Positions 1 through 5,882 of a stretch of DNA of 7,063 nucleotides are shown here, piece by piece; position 1 is the first letter of the stretch, and each line of letters starts with the position of its first letter. The notes under the pieces are model-generated. The model was not told the origin of the DNA. It did not search any database and was given only the letters and a program-made list of their open reading frames with translations. The translations under genes and the position numbers were made by a program. The stretch covers positions 1 through 7,063 of the forward strand of contig USOG01000074.1 of the NCBI GenBank assembly GCA_900556365.1, written 5' to 3'. The stretch comes from an uncultured Collinsella sp. GTDB lineage: Bacteria > Actinomycetota > Coriobacteriia > Coriobacteriales > Coriobacteriaceae.

Positions 1-344
1 CCCCAGAGAAGATGTCCCGTAAGCGTATATCGCCAGGTCAGGTCGTAAATGGGGCGTGTGGCTCCCGTAAAAGAAGCTGCGGTCTTATTGCCGTCGAATT
101 TAATACGTCCAAAATCAAGGATATCGAGTACTTCAATTTCAATATCCTCAGGGATTCCCTTGGTGCCGCGGGTAAGGTCAAATGCTTGTGCAATCGCGTT
201 GGCGGCAGCTTTGTGGCCCGATCCAACCGATGCGTGCACAATGGTTACCAGGGGTTTTTGTGTAGGTGAAACGGTCATTTGCTCCGGTTGGGGAGTGGCT
301 TGCATGGGCAGGGGAGCGCTATTGCTCGTCTGCGTTTGATCCAT
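1..344 (-). CDS. MGDG-synthase-type glycosyltransferase, N-terminal fragment (3' end outside window)
   Basis: Reading the minus strand from ATG at 344-342 gives 114 residues that run off the left edge. After a Pro/Gln/Thr-rich leader of about 30 residues comes VTIVHASVGSGHKAAANAI (residues 33-51), the glycine-rich start of the MGDG_synth domain found in diacylglycerol glycosyltransferases (UgtP and plant MGDG synthase type, GT28-like). The stretch TRPIYDLTWRYTLTGHLLW at the visible end also fits that domain. Family members move a sugar from a UDP-sugar to diacylglycerol at the inner face of the membrane, making glycolipids that can anchor lipoteichoic acid; the exact sugar cannot be told here. 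The sugar-nucleotide half is not visible. The start is supported by AAGGGGAG at 351-358, 6 nt upstream. The gene is divergent from trxB. Family is fairly sure, substrate is unknown. Confidence 0.8.
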   Translation of the reverse strand, partial: MDQTQTSNSAPLPMQATPQPEQMTVSPTQKPLVTIVHASVGSGHKAAANAIAQAFDLTRGTKGIPEDIEIEVLDILDFGRIKFDGNKTAASFTGATRPIYDLTWRYTLTGHLLW

Positions 345-461
345 CGATAACTCCCCTTCAGCTTTGTTACGCGATATATCATTGTAGTGCATGAGTGTCA
401 TGTTCACGTAAATTTGGGTATGAGCGCAAAGAACGCCAATCTTTCGACAGGAGGTCTCTTC
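345..461. promoter_or_regulatory. Divergent intergenic region between glycosyltransferase gene and trxB
   Basis: This 117-nt gap must hold promoters for both flanking genes. For the minus-strand glycosyltransferase the best -10 is TACAAT (plus-strand positions 381-386), leaving a leader of about 30 nt, but no good -35 is seen at 16-18 nt. For trxB the best -10-like hexamer is TATGAG at 419-424, also without a convincing -35. The plus-strand reading frame of trxB stays open back to 387, but its start is better placed at 462 (see the RBS). Confidence 0.4.
449..455 (+). promoter_or_regulatory. Ribosome binding site setting the trxB start
   Basis: AGGAGGT, a full anti-Shine-Dalgarno match, ends 6 nt before ATG at 462. 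It fixes the start there rather than at the in-frame ATG at 387, whose extra 25 residues (MHECHVHVNLG...) have no counterpart in thioredoxin reductases. Confidence 0.85.
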
Positions 462-1400
462 ATGACTACCCATCAGCCGATCGATGTTGCTATTATCGGT
501 GGCGGCCCCGCGGGCTATGCTGCCGCCATTTACGCTGCGCGCTCCAACCTAACGACGACCGTGATTGAACAGGGCATGTCGGGAGGGCAGATCGCCACAA
601 CCAATGAGGTCGAGAACTATCCGGGCATTCCGCTCTTGAGTGGTGTCGAACTCGGCGAGCGTTTTCAGCAACATGCAGAGGGCATGGGAGCGCAGGTTGC
701 ATGGAGCATGGTTACGGGTATCGATTACGATGCCGATACAGCGCTGTTTACGGTGCATCATGATATGGGCGATACGCTGGCCTCGAGTGTTATCGCTTGC
801 ATGGGTGCTACGCCGCGATCTGCTGGTTTTGTTGGCGAGGATACGTATCGCGGTCGCGGTGTTTCGTATTGCGCGACGTGCGATGGCATGTTCTTTCGCG
901 GTAAACAGGTCTTTGTCATCGGTGGCGGCAATGCCGCCTGCGAGGAAGCCCTGTTCTTGTCAGAAATCGCCAGCAGTGTGACCATCGTGCTGCGCCGCGA
1001 CCAGTTCCGTGCGCCCGATGGTGTTGTTCAGAAAGTACTCGCAAAGGACAATATTACAGTTAGGTACCAAACTAGTATTGTGGAGCTATCGGGCGAAGCC
1101 ATGCCAACGACGATTACCTTTAAGGACAATGCATCCGGCGAGACTCATACCGAGTCATTTGAGCCCGGCTCGTTTGGCATCTTTGTCTTTACCGGAACGC
1201 AGCCCCATACCGAGATTGTTGAGCATCTAGTTGATCTGGCGCCTGATGGCGGCATTCTGACTGATGAATCCATGGCGACCCGCACGCCAGGTCTATTTGC
1301 CGCTGGCGATATCCGTTCCAAACGTTTACGCCAGGTTGTGACCGCTGTTTCTGATGGAGCCATAGCGGCAACAAGCGCATATGCATTTCTCCGCGGATAA
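462..1400 (+). CDS. trxB: Thioredoxin reductase (NADPH-type flavoprotein)
   Basis: This 312-residue protein has the length and layout of low-molecular-weight bacterial thioredoxin reductase, a cytoplasmic FAD enzyme that passes electrons from NADPH to thioredoxin. Visible motifs in order are the FAD-binding GGGPAG (13-18), the redox-active pair CATC (C137, C140) followed by DG, the NADPH-site GGGNAACEEA (154-163), the phosphate-binding region VLRRDQFRA (176-184), and the C-terminal FAD motif AAGDIRSKRLRQVVTAVSDGAIAA near 280-303. One oddity is Leu177 where E. coli TrxB has His in its HRR motif; the two arginines (178, 179) and Arg183 remain, so NADPH use is still likely. The gene stands alone, with its own RBS and a terminator 45 nt downstream. 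No thioredoxin gene is in the window. Confidence 0.96.
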   Translation: MTTHQPIDVAIIGGGPAGYAAAIYAARSNLTTTVIEQGMSGGQIATTNEVENYPGIPLLSGVELGERFQQHAEGMGAQVAWSMVTGIDYDADTALFTVHHDMGDTLASSVIACMGATPRSAGFVGEDTYRGRGVSYCATCDGMFFRGKQVFVIGGGNAACEEALFLSEIASSVTIVLRRDQFRAPDGVVQKVLAKDNITVRYQTSIVELSGEAMPTTITFKDNASGETHTESFEPGSFGIFVFTGTQPHTEIVEHLVDLAPDGGILTDESMATRTPGLFAAGDIRSKRLRQVVTAVSDGAIAATSAYAFLRG

Positions 1401-1444
1401 GTACGATAATATATCTTATGTAAGGTTGTTATCAATTAACTAAA

Positions 1445-1484
1445 TGGCGGGACGATGCATCTGTGCGCTGTCCCGCCAATTTTC
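1445..1484 (+). terminator. Intrinsic terminator of trxB
   Basis: A 9-bp perfect stem, TGGCGGGAC (1445-1453) with GTCCCGCCA (1470-1478), closes a 16-nt loop and is followed by AATTTTCTT. The position, 45 nt after the trxB stop, suits transcription ending on the plus strand. Its stem core and loop share sequence with the terminator at 2173-2224. Confidence 0.85.
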
Positions 1485-1490
1485 TTGTCG

Positions 1491-1515
1491 GCTATGTGGT
1501 ATGCAAAACTAGATA
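1491..1515 (+). repeat. 25-nt repeated element, copy 1 (upstream of DUF1836 gene)
   Basis: This stretch matches 3165-3189 at 22 of 25 positions without gaps; the last 12 nt, CAAAACTAGATA, are identical. Here its right end forms the left arm of the CTAGAT-A-ATCTAG palindrome. A shared operator is the simplest reading, but function is not shown. Confidence 0.65.
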
Positions 1516-1529
1516 ATCTAGAATACAAT
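1509..1529 (+). promoter_or_regulatory. Probable DUF1836-gene promoter with palindromic operator
   Basis: CTAGAT (1509-1514) and ATCTAG (1516-1521) form a perfect 6-bp inverted repeat around one A. It ends 2 nt before TACAAT (1524-1529), a good -10 hexamer lying 24 nt before the start codon. No consensus -35 is seen 16-18 nt upstream, which would fit a promoter needing an activator or controlled by a repressor. GATAAT at 1512-1517 or 1533-1538 are other possible -10 boxes. The palindrome is seen directly; its role is inferred. Confidence 0.5.
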
Positions 1530-1542
1530 ATAGATAATGAAC

Positions 1543-1547
1543 GGAGG
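1543..1547 (+). promoter_or_regulatory. Ribosome binding site setting the DUF1836-gene start
   Basis: GGAGG ends 6 nt before ATG at 1554. It argues against the in-frame ATG at 1455, which lies inside the loop of the trxB terminator hairpin. Confidence 0.85.
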
Positions 1548-1553
1548 ACCTTT

Positions 1554-2165
1554 ATGAACCACGTTAAACACGTTATTCCGATGTCCGATTCGTCGGTCAG
1601 CATTAAGCCTGAGGATATTCAGCCCACTGTGCTGCCCGATGCATTTATTCAGTCCGATATCGTTCGCAAACTCAATACGTTGAGTCTGCCGCGCTATAAC
1701 CAGTTGCCCAATGTGACGCTCTATCGCGACCAGGTTATTGAGTATGTTGCACTGTGGATGGAGCCGCTGTCCATTTGCGTTGAGCAGCCTGTCATTACGC
1801 CATCGATGATCAATAACTACGTGAAGGTCGGCTTGGTGCCTGCTCCGGTCAGAAAGCAATATGGCCGCGAGCAGATTGCCCGCCTGATCGCTATCTGCAC
1901 CTTTAAGCAGGTGCTGCCTATTGCTGCGGTGCAGGCACTCTTTAACATTCAGCGTTTGAGCTACGATGCCCCGACGGCCTTTGATTATGTGATCGATCAG
2001 CTCGAGGCATCGATTCGTTCGGCGTTTTCTGTCGAGCAGACGCCGGTTCCCGATACGGCGCATCAGGTAACGCGTGAGTCGCTGCTTGTGCGCAGCGCGG
2101 TTTCATCCTTTGTTTCGAAGGCTTACTTGATGAGCTATCTCAAGTTCAACGGGTTTAATAGCTAG
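1554..2165 (+). CDS. DUF1836 protein, putative MerR-like DNA-binding regulator
   Basis: The 203-residue product resembles the DUF1836 family, common in Firmicutes and Coriobacteria and mostly uncharacterised. The recognisable part is residues 82-130: TPSMINNYVKVGLVPAPV, then KQYGREQIARLIAICTFKQVL. This is like the winged helix-turn-helix of MerR proteins, where a helix, a 'G-L-V-P-P' turn and a tyrosine plus acidic/basic helix contact DNA. The first 80 residues and the last 70 are less distinctive. No membrane segment or signal peptide is seen. It is a single-gene unit, preceded by a palindrome next to its -10 box and bounded on both sides by related terminators. A role as transcription regulator is inferred from the HTH-like region; targets could include itself and degV, which share an upstream element. 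Confidence 0.8.
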   Translation: MNHVKHVIPMSDSSVSIKPEDIQPTVLPDAFIQSDIVRKLNTLSLPRYNQLPNVTLYRDQVIEYVALWMEPLSICVEQPVITPSMINNYVKVGLVPAPVRKQYGREQIARLIAICTFKQVLPIAAVQALFNIQRLSYDAPTAFDYVIDQLEASIRSAFSVEQTPVPDTAHQVTRESLLVRSAVSSFVSKAYLMSYLKFNGFNS

Positions 2166-2172
2166 CCGACGT

Positions 2173-2224
2173 ATAAAACGGGCGGGACAAAGAGCCATCT
2201 GTCGCTTTGTCCCGCCCGTTTTAT
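2173..2224. terminator. Bidirectional terminator between convergent DUF1836 and degV genes
   Basis: A perfect 20-bp stem (2173-2192 with 2205-2224) encloses a 12-nt loop. The stem ends in ATAAAA on the left and TTTTAT on the right, so each strand gives a GC-rich hairpin followed by a U-rich tract. It starts 8 nt after the DUF1836 stop and ends 15 nt from the degV stop, and probably serves both genes. Confidence 0.93.
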
Positions 2225-2238
2225 TGCTTGGTTGGACT

Positions 2239-3105
2239 TTATTTGCCCGAAGCTACGCCCATACCGTAGCCGATGATGAGGCCGTGCATCTCGGCGTAAT
2301 AGGAATCTAGGCCGTTGCAGGGCATGATGATGGTCTTGGAGCCGGGCCAATGCTCGACTATGCGGTCAGCAAGCGCCTGGGCTCCAGCTTTGTTCTCAAC
2401 GTGATCGATGATGACCTCGCCGCCCGTAAAACCCTCGGCTTCCATGGTGTCGATGATCTTGTTGAGCATCTTCTTTTCGCCACGCGTGTGCCCGACGAGT
2501 TCGATTTTACCGGCCTCACTCGCTGTGCCCAAAATGCGGATATTGAGCTTGTTGGCAATGACGCCGGCTGCCTTAGGGATACGTCCGGCTTTGGCGAGGT
2601 TTTCGTAATTGCACAAGCTGAAGAGGATTTTGCTGTTCTGTTCAAGGCTATCGAAGTATGCGCAAGCGTCCTCGAATGTGACATCCGGATTGCTTGCAAG
2701 ATAGCGGTCGAACAGCATGAAAATGAGGTCCATTTTGCCGCCAGCTGCGCGTGAATTGACTAGATGAATCTGCCGGTCGGGCTCCTCGGCAAGAACCATA
2801 TCGCGAGCCGTGGCTGCCGCGTTGTAGCTGCCCGACACGCCCTCAGAGATCGGCATGCAGATGGTCTTGTCTGCCAATTTGAAGAGCTCGGCCCACTCCC
2901 CTACGCTGGGACAAGCGCTCGAAGAAGCGTTCGTCTCCGCCTGAACAGCGCAGTTGAGCTCATGTACATCGAGCGAAAGGTCATCGATGAATTCACGCTC
3001 CCCCACTCGAATTTTGAGGGGCGCAAATGCAAAGGTGGCATGGGGTGCGGTCGGTTGCCAATCGCGGAGGTTACAGCTTGAATCGGAGATAAGTGCCCAG
3101 CTCAT
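2239..3105 (-). CDS. DegV-family fatty-acid-binding protein
   Basis: The 288-residue protein is full length for the DegV family, whose characterised members (FakB) hold a fatty acid for phosphorylation by the kinase FakA. Family landmarks are the opening ALISDSSCNL (4-13), the TNASSSACPSVGEW loop (58-71), PISEGVSGSYNAA (85-97), the NSRAAGGKMDL stretch (117-127) and AGRIPK near 173-178. No signal peptide is present, as expected for a cytoplasmic lipid carrier. The start ATG at 3105-3103 follows AGAAAGGA (3112-3119) at 6 nt. The gene lies after the terminator of the upstream minus-strand operon and has its own promoter. No fakA-like kinase is in the window, so acting as a FakB is inferred from family only. 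Confidence 0.9.
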   Translation of the reverse strand: MSWALISDSSCNLRDWQPTAPHATFAFAPLKIRVGEREFIDDLSLDVHELNCAVQAETNASSSACPSVGEWAELFKLADKTICMPISEGVSGSYNAAATARDMVLAEEPDRQIHLVNSRAAGGKMDLIFMLFDRYLASNPDVTFEDACAYFDSLEQNSKILFSLCNYENLAKAGRIPKAAGVIANKLNIRILGTASEAGKIELVGHTRGEKKMLNKIIDTMEAEGFTGGEVIIDHVENKAGAQALADRIVEHWPGSKTIIMPCNGLDSYYAEMHGLIIGYGMGVASGK

Positions 3106-3119
3106 AGAGGGTCCTTTCT

Positions 3120-3140
3120 AATTGTTCCCTAACAATTATA
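3120..3140 (-). promoter_or_regulatory. degV promoter -10 overlapped by an inverted repeat
   Basis: On the minus strand TATAAT (plus positions 3135-3140) is a perfect -10 box, about 30 nt upstream of the degV start. It overlaps an inverted repeat with 7-bp arms AATTGTT (3120-3126) and AACAATT (3131-3137) around 4 nt, which sits between the -10 and the RBS. That is the usual place for a repressor site. The hexamer 17 nt upstream (GCCCAA on the minus strand) is a poor -35. The match is visible; repression is inferred. Confidence 0.65.
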
Positions 3141-3160
3141 GCCTTATTGCTGACCGATTG

Positions 3161-3195
3161 GGCCGCTATCTAGTATTCAAAACTAGATAGCGGCC
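3161..3195. promoter_or_regulatory. Perfect 14-bp inverted repeat upstream of degV
   Basis: GGCCGCTATCTAGT (3161-3174) pairs perfectly with ACTAGATAGCGGCC (3182-3195) around a 7-nt loop. Neither side is followed by a T-tract, so it is not a typical intrinsic terminator. It lies about 20 nt upstream of the degV -10, reaching the expected -35 region, and contains the CTAGATA motif also found before the DUF1836 gene. An operator or cruciform-type regulator site is the favoured reading; a processing or anti-read-through hairpin is the alternative. Confidence 0.6.
3165..3189 (+). repeat. 25-nt repeated element, copy 2 (upstream of degV)
   Basis: Matches 1491-1515 at 22/25 positions in the same orientation, the mismatches being at the 6th, 8th and 13th bases. 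In this copy the element spans most of the 14-bp inverted repeat at 3161-3195. Confidence 0.65.
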
Positions 3196-3204
3196 TGCAC
3201 TAAA

Positions 3205-3246
3205 GGCAAAAGAATGGACCCCATGACTCAAAGTCACGAGGTCCAT
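3205..3246 (-). terminator. Intrinsic terminator of the five-gene minus-strand operon
   Basis: Read on the minus strand, positions 3246-3214 form a 15-bp stem (two G-U pairs) with a 3-nt loop, from ATGGACC to GGTCCAT, followed by TCTTTTGCC (3213-3205). It begins 23 nt after the stop of the NlpC/P60 gene and separates that operon from degV. Confidence 0.9.
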
Positions 3247-3269
3247 ATCCGTTTGCTTTATCTGAATAC

Positions 3270-4397
3270 TTAGTAGCGAACGAAGATATAGTTGTTGTTC
3301 ATGCCGGCGGCAACGGAGCTGATGATAACACCCGTGTTGTAGTCGGAAGCATGAATCATCTGACCACCACCGATGTAAATGCCGGTGTGGTACGAATTGA
3401 CCACAACGTCACCGGGCTGCGGATCGGACACACGCGTCCAGCCCATAAAGGTACCCGTGGTGCCCAGGCGGCAATAGCGACCAGTGAGGCAATAGCTAAC
3501 AAAACCAGAGCAGTCGAAACTGTTCGGGCCAATTCCGCCCCAGGAATAGGCGCAGCCAAGCTTGCTGTATGCACGCGAGACAACAGAACCGCCATCGACG
3601 GACTGGCTCGGAGCAGAAGGCGTCGGAGCCGGAGGAGGCGTGGAGGGCTGCGGCGTTGGAGCAGGTGTCGGCGTAGGAGCCGGAGTGTTGCCGCCCTGGT
3701 TGTTGTTATTGTTGGTCTGACCACCGTTGTTGGTGTTCTCGGTCGTACCGGCAGTCTCGTTGCTCACCGTGGCCTTCTCGGCAGTACTGGCGTTGATGCC
3801 GGCCTGCAGCGCGGCGTTGGCCTCGGCCTCTGCGGCAAGCTCGGCCTGCAGCTGCGAATCCAGGGAGTTTACGACGTTCTGGGCTTCAGCCTGCTGGGCG
3901 TTAAGCTCGTCGACCTTCTTTTGCGTGGCGGCGACGTTCTTTTCCTGCTCGGACTGCTTATCGGTGAGCTGCTGCTTAAGCTCCTTGACCTCTTGAATGG
4001 TCTGAGCTTGCTTATCAGAAACTTTGCCGTAGTAGAACAGACGGTTGAGCATATCGCTCAGATCATCGACACCCGTCAGAACCTGAAGCAGGCTCAGACC
4101 GCCGGTTTTGTACTCGCCGGCGACATAGGTCGAGAGCTTGGCCTGACCATCGGCGATCTCCTGCTGCTTTTGCGTGATCTCGCCGGCAGTCTGATCGAGC
4201 GCCTGCGTCTGCGTGGCGAGCTCATCGTAAATCTGCTGAGTTTGGGTACCGATCTGCTCGAGCTTCGTACGAGCGGCGGCAAGGTCGGATGCGGTATCGG
4301 CGTAGGCAGGAGCCGCGAGGCCCAAGCCCAAAACACAAGCGAGGGTTGCCGTAGCAGCGCAGCGTGCCATGTTTTTGTGCGTGTTTGCTGTGCGCAT
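3270..4397 (-). CDS. Secreted PcsB-like coiled-coil NlpC/P60 peptidoglycan hydrolase
   Basis: The 375-residue product begins with a signal peptide: a basic start, a hydrophobic core at about 12-30, and a cleavage site likely after AYA (33). Residues 35-200 are a long Gln/Glu/Ala-rich coiled coil; its middle (LSLLQVLTGVDDLSDMLNRL, 101-120) resembles the coiled-coil domain of PcsB/CwlO-type hydrolases, which FtsEX or similar partners switch on. Residues 220-265 are an Asn/Gly then Pro/Thr-rich flexible linker. The C-terminal NlpC/P60 domain (271-375) has the expected catalytic Cys296 in DCSG, His337 in HTGIYIG and His349 in IHASD, and so should cut peptide bonds in peptidoglycan stems. The start follows AAAGGA (4404-4409) at 6 nt. 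It is last in the operon, 32 nt after apt. The exact bond cut and its activator are unknown. Confidence 0.92.
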   Translation of the reverse strand: MRTANTHKNMARCAATATLACVLGLGLAAPAYADTASDLAAARTKLEQIGTQTQQIYDELATQTQALDQTAGEITQKQQEIADGQAKLSTYVAGEYKTGGLSLLQVLTGVDDLSDMLNRLFYYGKVSDKQAQTIQEVKELKQQLTDKQSEQEKNVAATQKKVDELNAQQAEAQNVVNSLDSQLQAELAAEAEANAALQAGINASTAEKATVSNETAGTTENTNNGGQTNNNNNQGGNTPAPTPTPAPTPQPSTPPPAPTPSAPSQSVDGGSVVSRAYSKLGCAYSWGGIGPNSFDCSGFVSYCLTGRYCRLGTTGTFMGWTRVSDPQPGDVVVNSYHTGIYIGGGQMIHASDYNTGVIISSVAAGMNNNYIFVRY

Positions 4398-4429
4398 GTA
4401 GCTTCCTTTCCAGTAACTAAGGGTAACGG

Positions 4430-4960
4430 CTAGTCCACCGTCACCAGACTAAAGAGCTCCACATCGTCATTAGACGGCGTGAGCTTCTCGCGCGGGTTGA
4501 GAAACGCAAGCTCAAGGATACAACCGTAACCGACAAGCTTTGCGCCCATATCTCGCACCAGTTTACCTGTTGCCTCGACGGTTCCGCCCGTCGCGACCAA
4601 GTCGTCCAGAATCAACACGGTATCTTTAGAGCTGATAGCGTCGGCGTGGATCTCAATTGAATCGGTGCCGTACTCGAGCTCGTAGCTCTGGCTTACGGTC
4701 TCGCGCGGCAGCTTGCCCGGTTTACGTGCGGGAACAAAGCCGGCGCCAAGGGCTACAGCCACCGGTACGCCAACCATAAAGCCGCGGGCCTCGGGACCCA
4801 CGACCTTGGTGATTCCCATGCCGGCAAAGTGCTCGGCGAGGGCATCGGTCATGGCTTTGAGCGCCTCGGGATTGCCAAAGAGCGGCGTGATGTCCTTAAA
4901 GATGACTCCGGGCTCGGGATAGTCGGGGATATCGACGATTTGAGATTCGAAGTCGTACAT
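4430..4960 (-). CDS. apt: Adenine phosphoribosyltransferase
   Basis: The 176-residue cytoplasmic enzyme makes AMP from adenine and PRPP (purine salvage). Motifs are PEPGVIFKDITPLF (15-28), GPEARGF (55-61), RKPGKLPRE (79-87), YGTDSIEIHADA (97-108) and the PRPP loop VLILDDLVATGGT (115-127), in which D119 and D120 are the conserved acidic pair. Length is typical for Apt. The frame stays open to a TTG at 4975, but ATG at 4960-4958 is chosen because AAAGG (4968-4972) stands 7 nt before it. The gene is 40 nt after merR and 32 nt before the NlpC/P60 gene, with no promoter or terminator visible in either gap, so co-transcription is likely. Confidence 0.96.
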   Translation of the reverse strand: MYDFESQIVDIPDYPEPGVIFKDITPLFGNPEALKAMTDALAEHFAGMGITKVVGPEARGFMVGVPVAVALGAGFVPARKPGKLPRETVSQSYELEYGTDSIEIHADAISSKDTVLILDDLVATGGTVEATGKLVRDMGAKLVGYGCILELAFLNPREKLTPSNDDVELFSLVTVD

Positions 4961-4965
4961 TGCAT

Positions 4966-4973
4966 GACCTTTC
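4966..4973 (-). promoter_or_regulatory. Ribosome binding site setting the apt start
   Basis: Minus-strand GAAAGGTC lies just before the ATG at 4960. The alternative TTG start at 4975 overlaps this site and would lack an RBS of its own, so the shorter 176-residue protein is preferred. Confidence 0.75.
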
Positions 4974-5000
4974 AATGGGTTGCCGAAATTTCAGCAGCGG

Positions 5001-5879
5001 TTATATGCCCGCGGTGGCGGTGCCGGATTGCGAAGGGGCGACGACCTTGAGCGGCTTTACGAGAGAATCCTCGTGCGAAGCCGGCGCGACTGTCTCTTCG
5101 TATTTGGCCTTGGTGGACTCGGAGCGAGTGATTTCCTCATCGAGTGCATCGATGTCGGCGTCCTCGACCACGGCGTTGAGCGACTCAAAAACGCGGTTCT
5201 TGAGCAGTGCGGTGTGCACGCCCTCCGTCAGGTCGTGAAGCTTCTTAAACGCACGCTCGAGCTTGGCGTCGCGCTCGTCATCGGAGGTATCCATTCCGAG
5301 CATGCTCACGAGCACCTGCTCAAACATCGAGGACTCGCGGTTGGCGGAAGACACGTACTGACGCAGGTTGCGCGGCTCGATATGGAAGCGTGACAGCTCG
5401 GAGCAGTAGCGGATGATCGGGAAATCGCGACCATCGACGAGCTCACGATTCTGCGGACTCTTGATGATGCGAATGAGGTCGTTCTCGGCGAGCGAGCGGA
5501 TAAACGAAATCTCGACGCCCAGCATATCGGGAATGGTCTCGATGGGATGCAGCTTTTGCTTAGTCTCCTTGGGCTCCGTCTTGAGCGGAACATCGGACAG
5601 CAAGCCCACCTCGTAGGCGAGCGTTGACAGGTCCGTGGCGTTTTCCAAGCGCTGCTTAATCACGTTGAGCGGCATGTAGCGGGTCTTCTGCAAGTGCAGA
5701 ATGACCTCCAAGCGATCAACGTCCTCCTTGGAGTACTGACGGTATCCCTTAGGCGTACGATGAGGGGTAATGAGCCCCTCATCCTCTAGAAATCTAATTT
5801 TTGAGTTCGAAAGATCGGGGTATGCGCCTCGAAGTAGGTTGACGACTTGGCCGATACTCAGATAGTTGCGTTCGGCCAT
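5001..5879 (-). CDS. MerR-family transcriptional regulator, Rv1828-like
   Basis: The 292-residue protein starts with a MerR winged HTH (7-77): LSIGQVVNLLRGAYPDLS, SKIRFLEDEGLITPHRTPKGYR (27-48), then YSKEDVDRLEVILHLQ. The insertion RGAYPDLSNS and the RTPKGYR signature match the Rv1828 subgroup of Actinobacteria rather than metal- or drug-sensing MerRs; no Cys metal site is present. A second domain at about 110-235 probably serves dimerisation or ligand binding. Residues 250-292 form a Ser/Thr/Glu/Ala-rich tail, likely disordered. ATG at 5879 lies 3 nt after the FHA stop, and GGTGAG in the end of that gene is its RBS, so translation is probably coupled. The neighbouring FHA gene mirrors garA-Rv1828 in mycobacteria. 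Targets cannot be read from the sequence. Confidence 0.9.
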   Translation of the reverse strand: MAERNYLSIGQVVNLLRGAYPDLSNSKIRFLEDEGLITPHRTPKGYRQYSKEDVDRLEVILHLQKTRYMPLNVIKQRLENATDLSTLAYEVGLLSDVPLKTEPKETKQKLHPIETIPDMLGVEISFIRSLAENDLIRIIKSPQNRELVDGRDFPIIRYCSELSRFHIEPRNLRQYVSSANRESSMFEQVLVSMLGMDTSDDERDAKLERAFKKLHDLTEGVHTALLKNRVFESLNAVVEDADIDALDEEITRSESTKAKYEETVAPASHEDSLVKPLKVVAPSQSGTATAGI

Positions 5880-5882
5880 GCC

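Noticed and set aside
12..339. Plus-strand frames of 85 and 96 residues at the left end
   Set aside because: They lie opposite the glycosyltransferase N-terminus, which has clear MGDG-synthase motifs and a well-placed RBS.
1518..2063. 181-residue open frame on the minus strand inside the DUF1836 gene
   Set aside because: It is antisense to a gene with an RBS and a recognised domain, and it has no family motif or RBS of its own.
2350..2754. 134-residue plus-strand frame opposite degV
   Set aside because: The minus strand encodes a complete DegV protein; this frame is its complement and shows no domain.
3595..3730. Repeat-like GC-rich tract that might be a CRISPR or tandem repeat
   Set aside because: It is codon-level repetition of the Pro/Thr and Asn/Gly linker in the NlpC/P60 protein, with no regular repeat and spacer spacing.
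3351..4433. 360-residue open frame on the plus strand opposite the NlpC/P60 gene
   Set aside because: Its product is Leu/Arg-rich low complexity produced by the Gln/Ala coiled-coil codons on the other strand; the minus-strand protein has a signal peptide, a catalytic domain and an RBS.
5783..5800. TCTAGAAATCTAA inside merR as a third copy of the CTAGAT operator
   Set aside because: It is coding, imperfect (no CTAGAT core), and not next to a promoter; it encodes conserved MerR residues.
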